NCBI RefSeq assembly: GCF_031458095.1 | Contig: NZ_JAVDXU010000002.1 | Location: forward strand, 310,001 to 374,000 | Origin: Pelomonas saccharophila_A | GTDB taxonomy: Bacteria; Pseudomonadota; Gammaproteobacteria; Burkholderiales; Burkholderiaceae_C | DNA: 64,000 bases | Direction: 5' to 3' | Shown here: positions 41,755 to 50,342 of the stretch, piece by piece | How the letters are laid out: every line of letters starts with the position of its first letter | Numbering within the stretch: the first letter of the stretch is position 1 | Notes under the pieces: generated by a model | The model's database searches: none | Told to the model about the DNA's origin: nothing | The model's input: only the letters and a program-made list of their open reading frames with translations | Made by a program: the position numbers and the translations under genes

Positions 41755-42600
41755 CTAGGGCGGCAGCCGGCAGGCGCCGTCGGCCTTGGCCGCGGCCGAC
41801 TGCCTGCACAAGGCCCGCCACAGCCGCCGCGTGAAGCTCTTGTGGCTGTGAGCGAACACCGGCGCCGCGCCGACGAAGAGGTGCCGCCTCTCCACCGCCG
41901 GCGAGAGCCGCTCGATCTGCCGGGCCAGTTGCGGGTCGCGGCGCAGCCTGTCGTCCACGAAATAGCTGTGCATCAGCAGCACAGGCGTGCGGCCCGCCGC
42001 CACCTTGAGCAGGGCGCTCTCGTGGCTGGGCGCCGGGTCCGCGAGCCAGCCGCGCTCCCTGGCCAGCATCTCGGTGCGCGTGCTTGCAGTGACGCCGACC
42101 CGCGCCTGCTCCGTCAGCCCCGAGATCGCCTGGCCATCCCAGGCGATGCCGCTACCGCGGCGCGCATACAGCACGTACTCGACCATGCCCAGGCTGTAGT
42201 CGAACTCGCCGCGGCGCCCTTCCCGTGCCGGCAGGGCCAGCAAGGCCGCGATGGGCCCGCCCTCGCCCACGCCGGCCACCAGGTCGATCTGGCCGCCCTC
42301 GATCATGGCGCGCAGCCGGCGCACCGGCAGGCGCAGCATCTCGGCCTTCTCCAGGCAACCCTGCCCGCGCAGCGCCTGGCGCATCCAGTCCACCAACAGC
42401 CCGGGCGGCTGCAGAAAGTCCTCGCCCTGGCCGCGCATGAAGGGCTCGGCCGGCCCCTCGGGGAAGGCGATGCGCAGGCGCTCGGGGCAGGCGTCGGCCT
42501 GGGCCGCGCCGGTTATGAGGTATGCAGCAATCGGCAGCAGATGACGCCGCGCGACCGCCGCCACGGCGGACACAATGCCGTGCGAGGTCGACAAATCCAC
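41755..42600 (-). CDS. Periplasmic substrate-binding-like protein (family 3)
   Basis: A roughly 281-residue exported protein resembling family-3 amino-acid-binding proteins: RLRIAFPEGPAEPFMRGQGE, LVDWMRQALRGQGC, an LVAGVGEGGPIA segment and VGVTASTRTEMLARERG. The annotated start is GTG at 42600 without a clear ribosome site; an internal GTG about ten codons later would give a more normal signal peptide (VSAVAAVARRHLLPIAAYL). No transporter genes are nearby. Stand-alone proteins of this type in betaproteobacteria are often uncharacterised sensors or scavengers. Confidence 0.7.
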   Translation of the reverse strand: MDLSTSHGIVSAVAAVARRHLLPIAAYLITGAAQADACPERLRIAFPEGPAEPFMRGQGEDFLQPPGLLVDWMRQALRGQGCLEKAEMLRLPVRRLRAMIEGGQIDLVAGVGEGGPIAALLALPAREGRRGEFDYSLGMVEYVLYARRGSGIAWDGQAISGLTEQARVGVTASTRTEMLARERGWLADPAPSHESALLKVAAGRTPVLLMHSYFVDDRLRRDPQLARQIERLSPAVERRHLFVGAAPVFAHSHKSFTRRLWRALCRQSAAAKADGACRLPP

Positions 42601-42649
42601 GCGACCGAGTATGCGGTTGACCCCTCATTTCTGACTGTTTGAAAACGAT

Positions 42650-43687
42650 ATGAACCCGTCACGCCGTCAACTTCTGCACTTCGGTGCCGCCACGGCCGGC
42701 CTGCTGGCCGCCACCGGCTCCGCCGAAGCCGCAGGGGGCCCGTTGCTGGCGCGACGCCTGCGCGCCGGCGACACCATCGGCCTCGTCAGCCCGGCCAACG
42801 CCACCTTCGAACGCGAGCCGCTGAAGATGGCCGTCGAGGTCGTGCAGGCCCTGGGCTTCAAGGTCAGGCTCGGCGAGTTCGTCGCCGCACGGCGGGGGCC
42901 GTTTGCCGGCACCGACGCGCAGCGCGCCGCCGACGTCAATGCGATGTTTGCCGACGACTCGGTGGCCGGCATCCTGGCCGTGACCGGCGGTTCGGGCTGC
43001 AACCGCATCGTCGACAAGCTGGACTACGAGCTGATCCGCCGCAAGCCGAAGTTCTTCGGCGGCTTCAGCGACCTGACCTGCCTCGTCAACGCCATCCACC
43101 GCCAGACCGGCCTGGTCAGTTTCCACAGCCCCGTGGCGGTGTCGGAATGGAACGACTACTCGGTGCAGAGCTTCCTCTCCATCGCCATGAATGCCGAGGC
43201 GGCCGTGCTGCGCAACCCGGTGGCCAAGCCCGTGGACGACCTCATCGCTCGCGAGGAGCGCATCACGACCCTGCGCGCCGGCAAGGCCCAGGGCCGGCTG
43301 GTAGGCGGCAACCTGACCGTGCTGGCCTCCATGGCCGGATCGGCCTATTTCCCCGATTGCCGCGGTGCCCTGCTGTTTCTGGAAGACATCAACGAATACA
43401 TCTATCGCATCGACCGCTGCCTCTCCACGCTGCGCCTGGCCGGCGCGCTGTCGCAGCTGAGCGGCGTGGTGCTGGGCCGCTTCACCAAATGCGAACCCGG
43501 CGAGGGTTATGGCAGCCTGACGCTGGACGAGGTCTTCGACGACTATTTCCTGCCGCTCAACATCCCCGTCTACCGGGGCGCGGCCATCGGCCACATCAAG
43601 CGCAAGCTGACGGTGCCGGTGGGTGCACCGGCCGAGATGGATGCCGACGCGGGAACGGTCCGGCTGCTGCGGCCCGCCGTCATCTGA
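42650..43687 (+). CDS. Tat-exported LD-carboxypeptidase (S66 family)
   Basis: A 345-residue S66 serine peptidase with a Tat-type leader (SRRQLLHFGAATAGLLAATG). Motifs of the family are DTIGLVSPANATFEREPL, AVTGGSGCNRIVDKLDYELI, the nucleophile in FGGFSDLTCLVNAIH, and the GGNLTVL and FLEDINEYIYRIDRCL blocks. Members remove the terminal D-alanine from murein tetrapeptide or cleave microcin-like compounds. Export is unusual, since classical LdcA acts in the cytoplasm. A second S66 protein lies at 49428. Confidence 0.88.
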   Translation: MNPSRRQLLHFGAATAGLLAATGSAEAAGGPLLARRLRAGDTIGLVSPANATFEREPLKMAVEVVQALGFKVRLGEFVAARRGPFAGTDAQRAADVNAMFADDSVAGILAVTGGSGCNRIVDKLDYELIRRKPKFFGGFSDLTCLVNAIHRQTGLVSFHSPVAVSEWNDYSVQSFLSIAMNAEAAVLRNPVAKPVDDLIAREERITTLRAGKAQGRLVGGNLTVLASMAGSAYFPDCRGALLFLEDINEYIYRIDRCLSTLRLAGALSQLSGVVLGRFTKCEPGEGYGSLTLDEVFDDYFLPLNIPVYRGAAIGHIKRKLTVPVGAPAEMDADAGTVRLLRPAVI

Positions 43688-43757
43688 CGCAGGCCGACGC
43701 GCTCAGGGCATCGGGCCTCAGCGGCTTGGTGACGAAGCGCAAGCCCGCCGCCGGCCC

Positions 43758-45173
43758 TCAACGCTGCGTCGCCACCCAGTTCACGAGGGCATCCAGCACC
43801 GGCCGGCCCTTGCGCGCGGCCTCGGGGTGGTTGAGCAGGGCGACGAAGACCCAGGGCTTGCCGTCGGCGTCCGATACGAAGCCGGCGAGGCCGACGGCGT
43901 CACGCAGGGTGCCGGTCTTGAGCCGCGCCCGGGCCGTGGCAGGGCCGTCCTTCAAGCGGCGCGACAAGGTGCCGTCCACGCCCGCGATGGGCAGGGTCGC
44001 GAGCAGCTCCGGCGCCTGTGCCCCGCGGTGCCCCGCGCGCAGCAGGCCGGCCAGCTGAGCCGGGCTGATGCGCTCGCTGCGCGACAGGCCCGAGCCGTTG
44101 TCCAGCACCAGGCCGCGGTCGTCCAGGCCATGGGTGGCGAACCAGGCGCGCACGACACGTTCGGACGCCGCCAGCGTCGCCTCATCGGGCTGGGCGGCCT
44201 GGGCGCCCAGCTGCAGATAGACGAGGCGGGTCAGCGCGTTGTCGCTGCGCTTCATGACGCCGCGCAGCACCTCGGCCAGCGGTCGGCCGCGATGGGTGGC
44301 CAGCACGACGGCACCGGCCGGCGCGGCGCCTTGCGCATCGCCCGGCCCCAGGCTGCCGCCCAGCTCGGTCCAGAATTGCCGCAGCGCATGCGTGACCAGC
44401 CACTGCCGGTCGACGATCTGCAGCGGCGCGCGCTGCTGGCAGCCCGCCGGAAAGGCGCCCTGCAGCTTCAGCGTCCAGCCGTCGCCGGCAGGCTGAACGG
44501 CAGCAGGTTTCCAGTCCTCGTCCCAGTCCTTGCACGGCCGGGTGGACAGCGCCATCGCGCTGGCGTCCACGCTGAGCCCGGGCAGGGCCGGCAGGGTGCG
44601 CGCCGTCACGCCGGTGGCCGTGGCCTGGAGCTCGAAGTCCAGCAAGCTGCCGTTCAGGTGCAGGGCGTCGGGGATGACGTTGTAGTCGAACTCGGGTGCG
44701 TCGTCGAAGGGCGGCAGGCCGAGGTCGAAGCGGGCCGGCCTGAACAGCGTGCGGTCGACGACGAGGCCGCCGCGGATCTCGCGCACCCCGCTCTCGCGCA
44801 GCTGGCGCAGCAGCCACCACAGGGCCGGCCAGTCGAGGTCGGGGTCGGCGCCGCCACGCAGGACCAGAGGCCCTTCGATGATCCCTCCGACAGGAACCGA
44901 ACCTGCAAGCAACTCGGTGCGGCCGCGGTGATTGATGCCGAGCTTGTCCAGCGCCACGGTGGCCGTGACCAACTTCATCGTCGAGCCCGGCGACATGGGA
45001 TCGTCGGCGCGGCGCTGCAGTGCGGGCCGCGAGCCGTCCAGCGGCTGCACCACGAAGCCCAGGCTGTCGGCCGGCAGGCCGGCCTGGTCGAGCGCCGCCT
45101 GGACGGGGTCGGGCACGGAGGTGGTCGCGCAGCCCGTCAGGGTCAGCGCGGCGGCAAGCAGCCAAAGGCGCAT
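43758..45173 (-). CDS. dacB: D-Ala-D-Ala carboxypeptidase/endopeptidase (PBP4 type, S13)
   Basis: A 471-residue periplasmic penicillin-binding protein that trims or cuts peptidoglycan cross-links. It appears to be a lipoprotein (MRLWLLAAALTLTGCATT). The catalytic SxxK is S64-T-M-K67 in PMSPGSTMKLVT. The substrate region LDNGSGLSRSERISPAQLAG and the KTG motif in RARLKTGTLRDAVG are present. The ATG at 45173 shares its A with the TGA of the upstream gene (TGATG), so translation is coupled to an ornithine cyclodeaminase-family gene. A GTG two codons earlier is an alternative. Confidence 0.92.
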   Translation of the reverse strand: MRLWLLAAALTLTGCATTSVPDPVQAALDQAGLPADSLGFVVQPLDGSRPALQRRADDPMSPGSTMKLVTATVALDKLGINHRGRTELLAGSVPVGGIIEGPLVLRGGADPDLDWPALWWLLRQLRESGVREIRGGLVVDRTLFRPARFDLGLPPFDDAPEFDYNVIPDALHLNGSLLDFELQATATGVTARTLPALPGLSVDASAMALSTRPCKDWDEDWKPAAVQPAGDGWTLKLQGAFPAGCQQRAPLQIVDRQWLVTHALRQFWTELGGSLGPGDAQGAAPAGAVVLATHRGRPLAEVLRGVMKRSDNALTRLVYLQLGAQAAQPDEATLAASERVVRAWFATHGLDDRGLVLDNGSGLSRSERISPAQLAGLLRAGHRGAQAPELLATLPIAGVDGTLSRRLKDGPATARARLKTGTLRDAVGLAGFVSDADGKPWVFVALLNHPEAARKGRPVLDALVNWVATQR

Positions 45174-46120
45174 CAGCACACCCCCAGGCGGTGGGCGACG
45201 AGGCGGGCCAGGGCCACGTCCTCCAGGCCGATGCCAACGCTCTTGTAAACGACGATGTCCTGCGACCCGCGCGGGCGCGGGTTGACGATCAACTCACCGA
45301 GCTCGACGAGGCGCTCCGGCGCGATGACGCCCGGCGCGATGACGCCCGGCGCGGCCTGCACGATGTCGCCCGCTTCCAGCTCGGCGGCGGTGCGCCATTC
45401 GACGACGACCAGGGACGCCCGGCCCAGCAGCGCATCATCCAGTTCGCGCGCCGCCTTGGTGCTGGAGCCGACTGCGGCGACAAAGGCGCCGGGCCTGACG
45501 AGGCCGCCATCGAACAGCGGCGTGGCCGAGCGCGTGGCCGTGGCGATCACGTCGGCCTCGGCGGCCGCGGTCGCCGCCTCGACGGCTTGCACCGGCAGCC
45601 CGAGGGTCGCCTGCAGATCCGCGGCAAAGGCCTCGGCCCCCGAACGCGCGCAGACGAGGATGCGCTCGAAACGGCGCACGCGTACCAGCGCCTCGGCATG
45701 GGCCCGCCCCTGGATGCCGGCGCCGAAGACGGCCAGCGTCTTCGCATCCGGCCGCGCCAGCAGATCAGCCGCCACGGCCGTCGCCGCGGCCGTGCGCAGG
45801 CGCGTGAACTCATTGGCCTCCAGTGTCGCGATGGCTGCGCCCGTGTCGGCCGAGAACAGGCTGACGAGGAAGTTGTACCTGCCGTTGCGCGCCGAATAGA
45901 CCTTGGTGCCCAGCACCGCGGGCAGTTCGCCATCGGCCCCCAGGATGGCGCCCATGGCGCTGATGGCCAGGGCCGCGCCGTCGTGGCTGGCGCTGGCGCG
46001 ATGGCGGGCCAGCACCTGGGCCTGGCCGCGGCCATGCTGGGCAAAGGCGGCACGCAGGGCCGCGACGGCGCTGTCCGGATCGAGGACGGTCGCGACTTCG
46101 GCTTCGGTGATCAATCGCAT
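45173..46120 (-). CDS. Ornithine cyclodeaminase/mu-crystallin family protein
   Basis: A 315-residue NAD(P)-dependent enzyme-like protein. Family features are LITEAEVATVLDPDSAVAAL, LGTKVYSARNGRYNFLVSLF, EFTRLRTAAATAVAADLLA, and the Rossmann motif LAVFGAGIQGRAHAEALVRV. Members include ornithine cyclodeaminase, delta-1-pyrroline-2-carboxylate reductase and alanine dehydrogenase-like enzymes. The active-site aspartate of true ornithine cyclodeaminase cannot be confirmed, so an imino-acid reductase is equally likely. Coupling to dacB suggests an amino acid released from the wall. A 15-bp tandem repeat inside duplicates the residues VIAPG. Confidence 0.85.
   Translation of the reverse strand: MRLITEAEVATVLDPDSAVAALRAAFAQHGRGQAQVLARHRASASHDGAALAISAMGAILGADGELPAVLGTKVYSARNGRYNFLVSLFSADTGAAIATLEANEFTRLRTAAATAVAADLLARPDAKTLAVFGAGIQGRAHAEALVRVRRFERILVCARSGAEAFAADLQATLGLPVQAVEAATAAAEADVIATATRSATPLFDGGLVRPGAFVAAVGSSTKAARELDDALLGRASLVVVEWRTAAELEAGDIVQAAPGVIAPGVIAPERLVELGELIVNPRPRGSQDIVVYKSVGIGLEDVALARLVAHRLGVC
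45317..45352 (+). repeat. 15-bp in-frame tandem repeat inside a coding region
   Basis: CGGCGCGATGACGCC occurs twice in a row (45317-45346), followed by six more matching bases. It lies in the ornithine cyclodeaminase-family gene and encodes APGVIAPGVIAPE on the minus strand. The unit is a multiple of three, so gain or loss would preserve the frame. The duplicated loop is in the C-terminal quarter of the protein. Confidence 0.85.
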
Positions 46121-46330
46121 CGAGGGCTCCAAAACGCTCAGCGCGGCACTGTAGAGGGGCCACTTCGCACCGCGTGCGTGCTTTCACGCCAGCACGCATT
46201 CCCGCAGGTTATGTGCAGCGCACAAGCATTCATTGAAATCCGCGCAACACCTGGGGTGCCGCCCCCTGGGCGCGCACCTGCGCGACGGCGAACATCGGCT
46301 GCAATCGAATCACATTGAGGAGCCCCTGAG

Positions 46331-49243
46331 ATGAAGCTGAACCGCCTCGCCGCCCAGCTTGCCGTTGTCGGCCTTGCCGCCCATACCGGCGCTGTACTGG
46401 CGCAGAACGAAGGCACGCGTCTGGAACGCGTCGAGATCACCGGCTCCAGCATCAAGCGTCTCAAGGACGAGGGCGCCCTGCCCATCCAGGTCATCAGCCG
46501 CCGCGAGCTGGAGCGCGCCGGCATCGCCTCGGCCGAGCAGATGATCATGCAGCTCAACATCAACGGCAACGGCCTGGACAACCTCGCCGGCAACGCCGAC
46601 GTCGTTGACGGTGCCGCCCGCGGCAACAACGGCGCCAGCAGCGCCAATCTGCGCGGCCAGGGCAGCAACGCCACGCTGATCCTGCTGAACGGCCGCCGCG
46701 TGGCCGCCCACGGCCTGAACGGCGGCACGGTGGACCTGAACCAGATCCCTTTCGCGGCCCTGGACCGCGTCGAGATCCTGAAGGACGGCGCCTCGGCCAT
46801 CTATGGCACCGACGCCATCGGCGGTGTCATCAACTTCATCCTGCGCCAGAACTACAGCGGCCTGACCATCAACACGCTGGCCGACGTGCCGCAGAAGAAA
46901 GGCGGCGAGATCTACGGCGCCTCGGTGACGGCCGGCTTCGGCGATCTGAACAGCAACGGCTTCAACTTCCTGGCCTCGCTGTCGGTGCAGGACAACAAGG
47001 TGCTGCGCGGCGACCAGCGCGACTTCGTCAACACCTACCAGCCCGACCGCGGCCTGGCGCCCGACACGCGCGGCGCGCCCATCGCCACGCTGTTCGGCGT
47101 GGCCGGCACCAAGGAAAACGTGCTGACCGTGACCATGCCCAACGGCACGCGCAGCAACACCGCCGGCCCGGTGGACTTCGCCAACTCGGCCCTGCGCGTC
47201 AACGGCATCAATGTGCTGGACCTGCCCGGCGGCGCCGGCTGCTCGTCGGTGGACGGCATGAGCCCCTACCAGGAAGCGCTGTGGGCCACGGCCGCATCCA
47301 AATACGGCTGCGCCTGGGACACGGGCCGCGCCGCCGTCATCCAGCAGCCCATCAAGAACACCAACCTGGTCAGCCGCATGACCTTCAAGCTGGGTGATCA
47401 CCAGATCTTCGGCGAGGCCGTGCTGGGCCGCGCGGAATCGGCCAAGAGCTTCTCGCCCAACCAGATCACCAGCGGCACCAACACCTCGACCACCTCGCTG
47501 CCCAACGGCACCGTGGTGGCCAGCCCCTTCCGGGACCTGCGCTACCCCAGCACCGGCGCGTCCTACAACCAGATCTTCGACGCCCTGGTCAAGTCCTTCC
47601 CCGAGCTGGCCGGCAACCGCGGCCTGGGCATGGCCTTCCGGTGGCGCTGCATGATCTGCGGCAACCGCGAGATCGACACCAAGGCCGACACGGCCCGCTA
47701 CCTGATCGGCGCCGACGGCTCCCTGCCCTTCTTCCAGGACTGGGACTACCGCGTCGGCTTCTCGCGCGCCGAGAGCAAGGGCAGTTCCGTCATCGGCAGC
47801 GGCTACCACTACTGGCAGCCCTTCGCCAACCTCATCAACAACGGCACCCTCAACCCCTTCTCGCTGCAGCAGTCGCCCGAGGCCATCAAGGCCCTGGACG
47901 CCATCTCGGCCACCGGCGTGACGCTGTACGGCGGCAAGTTCACGATGCAGCAGGCCGACGCCACCGTCTCCGGCCCGCTGTTCAAACTGCCCGGCGGCAC
48001 GGTGATGGCCGCCATCGGCGTGGACTCGCGCACCGAGAAGTACAAGTTCGACGGCGACCAGCGTCCCAATGCCAACACCGTCGACGCACTGATCTTCAAC
48101 GTGCCTTTCGACAACGCCCTGGCCACGGCCGGCACCCTCAAGCGCACCATCAAGGCGGTGTTCACCGAAGTGGCCGTGCCGATCATGAAGAACATGGAGA
48201 TCACCGGGGCCGTGCGCCGCGACGAGTACACCGGCTTCGGCTCGACGACCAACCCCAAGATCTCGATCCGCTACAACCCGACGGAGCAGCTGCTGTTCCG
48301 CGGCGCCTACAGCACAGGCTTCCGCGTGCCAACCTTCAAGCAGATGTTCGACCCGGTGACGCAGAGCACCTTCGTCGGTGCCGACTTCACCGACCCGGCC
48401 ACCTGCCCCACGCGCGTGGTGTCCAACGCGCCGGGCTGCGCCAGCGTGCGCGACTTCACCACGCTGTTCGGCGGCAAGGCCACCCTGGGTCCCGAGGAGG
48501 CCAAGATGTACAGCGCCGGCATGGTGCTGCAACCCACCAAGGACCTGGTGGCCAGCCTGGACTGGTGGTCGGTGCGCCGCGAGGGCACCATCCAGTCCTT
48601 TGGCCTGACGACGCTGGCCGACAACTACCAGTACTTCCAGGACAACTTCATCCGCGACGCCAGCGGCAAGATCGTTGCCGTCGACACGCGCTATGTGAAC
48701 GCCGGCGAGACCCTCACCAAGGGCCTGGAAGCCAGTGTGCGCGGCAGCATGAACGCCCTTGGCGCGGCCTGGACCGGCAGCTTCGATGTGTCCTATCTGC
48801 TCGACAAGAAGTCCCGCCTGGTGCCCAGCGCGCCCATGGGCAGCAGCGAGGTGGGCCGCTTCACGCGCGCCGGCGACCTCGGCATCCGCTGGAAGCACAC
48901 CGCCACGCTGACCCGCAGCGAGGGCAATTGGGCCGCGACCGTCCAGCATGTCTACCGCACCGGCTATCAGGACTTCGTGCTGCCCGGCGTCGCCAACGGC
49001 AGCGTCAAGCCGGCCAACTGGAACCCGCGCGTCTCGCCCTACTCGGTCATCAACACCAGCCTGGCCTGGAGCGGCATCAAGAACCTGACCATCACGGCCG
49101 GCATCAAGAACCTGCTCAACGAAGACCCGCCCTTCAGCGTCACCTACGACACCAACACCGGCGCCGGCTCCAGCTGGGAGCCGCGCGTGGCCGACCCGCG
49201 CGGCCGCGCCTACACGCTGCGCGTCGAATACCGGATGTTCTGA
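46331..49243 (+). CDS. TonB-dependent outer-membrane receptor
   Basis: A 970-residue outer-membrane transporter. It has a signal peptide (1-25, ending AVLAQ), a plug domain (ERVEITGSSIKRLKDEGALP; SNATLILLNGRRVAAHGLNG; VEILKDGASAIYGTDAIGG) and a long beta-barrel ending in the TonB-receptor terminal pattern RAYTLRVEYRMF with a C-terminal Phe. The TonB-box region is not clear. A CxxC pair (RCMICGNRE) sits in an extracellular-type loop. The substrate cannot be read from the sequence; the subgroup is usually annotated for vitamin, siderophore or saccharide uptake. A clean intrinsic terminator follows, so it is a single-gene transcript at its 3' end. Confidence 0.93.
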   Translation: MKLNRLAAQLAVVGLAAHTGAVLAQNEGTRLERVEITGSSIKRLKDEGALPIQVISRRELERAGIASAEQMIMQLNINGNGLDNLAGNADVVDGAARGNNGASSANLRGQGSNATLILLNGRRVAAHGLNGGTVDLNQIPFAALDRVEILKDGASAIYGTDAIGGVINFILRQNYSGLTINTLADVPQKKGGEIYGASVTAGFGDLNSNGFNFLASLSVQDNKVLRGDQRDFVNTYQPDRGLAPDTRGAPIATLFGVAGTKENVLTVTMPNGTRSNTAGPVDFANSALRVNGINVLDLPGGAGCSSVDGMSPYQEALWATAASKYGCAWDTGRAAVIQQPIKNTNLVSRMTFKLGDHQIFGEAVLGRAESAKSFSPNQITSGTNTSTTSLPNGTVVASPFRDLRYPSTGASYNQIFDALVKSFPELAGNRGLGMAFRWRCMICGNREIDTKADTARYLIGADGSLPFFQDWDYRVGFSRAESKGSSVIGSGYHYWQPFANLINNGTLNPFSLQQSPEAIKALDAISATGVTLYGGKFTMQQADATVSGPLFKLPGGTVMAAIGVDSRTEKYKFDGDQRPNANTVDALIFNVPFDNALATAGTLKRTIKAVFTEVAVPIMKNMEITGAVRRDEYTGFGSTTNPKISIRYNPTEQLLFRGAYSTGFRVPTFKQMFDPVTQSTFVGADFTDPATCPTRVVSNAPGCASVRDFTTLFGGKATLGPEEAKMYSAGMVLQPTKDLVASLDWWSVRREGTIQSFGLTTLADNYQYFQDNFIRDASGKIVAVDTRYVNAGETLTKGLEASVRGSMNALGAAWTGSFDVSYLLDKKSRLVPSAPMGSSEVGRFTRAGDLGIRWKHTATLTRSEGNWAATVQHVYRTGYQDFVLPGVANGSVKPANWNPRVSPYSVINTSLAWSGIKNLTITAGIKNLLNEDPPFSVTYDTNTGAGSSWEPRVADPRGRAYTLRVEYRMF

Positions 49244-49287
49244 CTCCGTCCTGGAGACTCCCTGCCGGCTCCGGAAACCGGCATTCC

Positions 49288-49315
49288 AGCCCCGCTTCGG
49301 CGGGGCTGTTTTTTT
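49288..49315 (+). terminator. Intrinsic terminator after the TonB receptor gene
   Basis: AGCCCCGC (49288-49295), loop TTCG, GCGGGGCT (49300-49307), then GTTTTTTT (49308-49315). This is a perfect 8-bp GC stem with a UUCG tetraloop and a seven-T tail, 45 nt after the stop codon. It is the only textbook Rho-independent terminator I found in the window. Confidence 0.93.
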
Positions 49316-49331
49316 GATGAGTGCCGGAAGT

Positions 49332-49371
49332 TGTGCCGCGGAGCCGCCCAGCCCGCGCGAGGCGCGGCACA
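49332..49371. repeat. Inverted repeat between convergent genes
   Basis: TGTGCCGCG (49332-49340) and CGCGGCACA (49363-49371) are perfect 9-bp inverted repeats around a 22-nt GC-rich centre. They lie between the TonB receptor terminator and the end of the leftward carboxypeptidase gene. They may help terminate the leftward transcript; there is no T run. Confidence 0.45.
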
Positions 49372-49427
49372 CCTGACGGCGCGTTCCCTGCCCTCCTCGC
49401 TCGCCTGCTTCGCAGTCGAGAAGCCGT

Positions 49428-50342
49428 TCAGCAGAGCGTCAGCGTGCCCGCCACCACATCCATCTCGGCCATCACACCGAGTGGCAGCGGCCGGTTGGGC
49501 TGACCATGCCCAGAAGGCCAGCCGGCCAACACCGGGCAGCGCAGCCGCGGCAGATGGTCGGCCAGCACGGCGTCCGGGCTTTCGGCGCCGCTGAAGCTGC
49601 CGACCAGCAGGCCGGCGATGCGGTTCAGCACGCCGGCCAGGCGCAGCTGGCTCAACATGCGGTCGACGCGATAGGGCTCCTCGCTGATGTCCTCGATGAA
49701 GAGCAGGGTGCCGTCGACGGCGGGCAGGTAAGGCGTGCCCAGCAAGGCGCAGAACATGGCGAGATTGCCGCCGATGAGCCGACCTCGCGCTGCGCCGCCG
49801 TGGCTGAGCAGATGCGGCGCGGCCTGGCCGACGAGATCACCCGCCTTCCAGCCGCTGGCCAGGCGCGCGAACAGCGCATTGGTGTCGGCGTCCGATCCCG
49901 GCATGCCCCAGTCGCTGGCCGGCATGGGCGCGTGCAGCGAGGGAATGTCGGCCTGGGTGCGCAGCGCATGCAGCACGGTCAGGTCGCTGTAGCCGATCAG
50001 CAGCTTGCGCGTATGAGCCAGCAGGCCGAGGTCGATGCCGTCCATCAGCCGGATGCAGCCCGAGCCGCCGCGCAGGGCCAGCACGGCGTCGAACTGCGGG
50101 TCGCCGAAGGCCGTGTGCACATCGGCCAGGCGCACGGCGTCGGGGGCGGCGAGAAAGTCCAGCGGCCCGAGACCTTGAGCACTGCCAAAGCAGCTCGGCA
50201 GCAGCTGCGCCCGATAGCCACGCTCGCGCAGCCAGCCCTCGACGGGATCGAGCCGCCCCGGCTTGGGCGGGCCGGCCGGCGCTATGACGGCGATGCCGGC
50301 GCCGGGGCGCAGCGGCGGGATCAGGAATTCGCTTTCAGCCAT
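49428..50342 (-). CDS. ldcA: Cytosolic LD-carboxypeptidase (LdcA type, S66)
   Basis: A 304-residue S66 peptidase without a signal peptide, fitting the classical cytoplasmic muropeptide LD-carboxypeptidase that releases D-Ala from tetrapeptides during wall recycling. Motifs are GIAVIAPAGPPKPGRLDPVE, ALRGGSGCIRLMDGIDLG, the Ser nucleophile in IGYSDLTVLHALRTQ, and FIEDISEEPYRVDRMLSQLR. The start lies 22 nt inside the end of the upstream serine hydrolase gene, so it is translated as part of the dadA-hydrolase-ldcA unit. The D-Ala product could feed the adjacent DadA. Confidence 0.9.
   Translation of the reverse strand: MAESEFLIPPLRPGAGIAVIAPAGPPKPGRLDPVEGWLRERGYRAQLLPSCFGSAQGLGPLDFLAAPDAVRLADVHTAFGDPQFDAVLALRGGSGCIRLMDGIDLGLLAHTRKLLIGYSDLTVLHALRTQADIPSLHAPMPASDWGMPGSDADTNALFARLASGWKAGDLVGQAAPHLLSHGGAARGRLIGGNLAMFCALLGTPYLPAVDGTLLFIEDISEEPYRVDRMLSQLRLAGVLNRIAGLLVGSFSGAESPDAVLADHLPRLRCPVLAGWPSGHGQPNRPLPLGVMAEMDVVAGTLTLC

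Noticed and set aside
46310..49372. A 1020-codon minus-strand frame opposite the TonB receptor gene.
   Set aside because: The + strand gene has a signal peptide, plug motifs and a terminal Phe. The minus frame has Val/Gly/His-rich filler typical of antisense frames, and it runs through the intrinsic terminator.
49321..49427. A fourth copy of the structured repeat family after the TonB receptor gene.
   Set aside because: It has a 9-bp inverted repeat and similar GC-rich words but lacks the 34-nt block and the closing GGGCGAGGGGCT.
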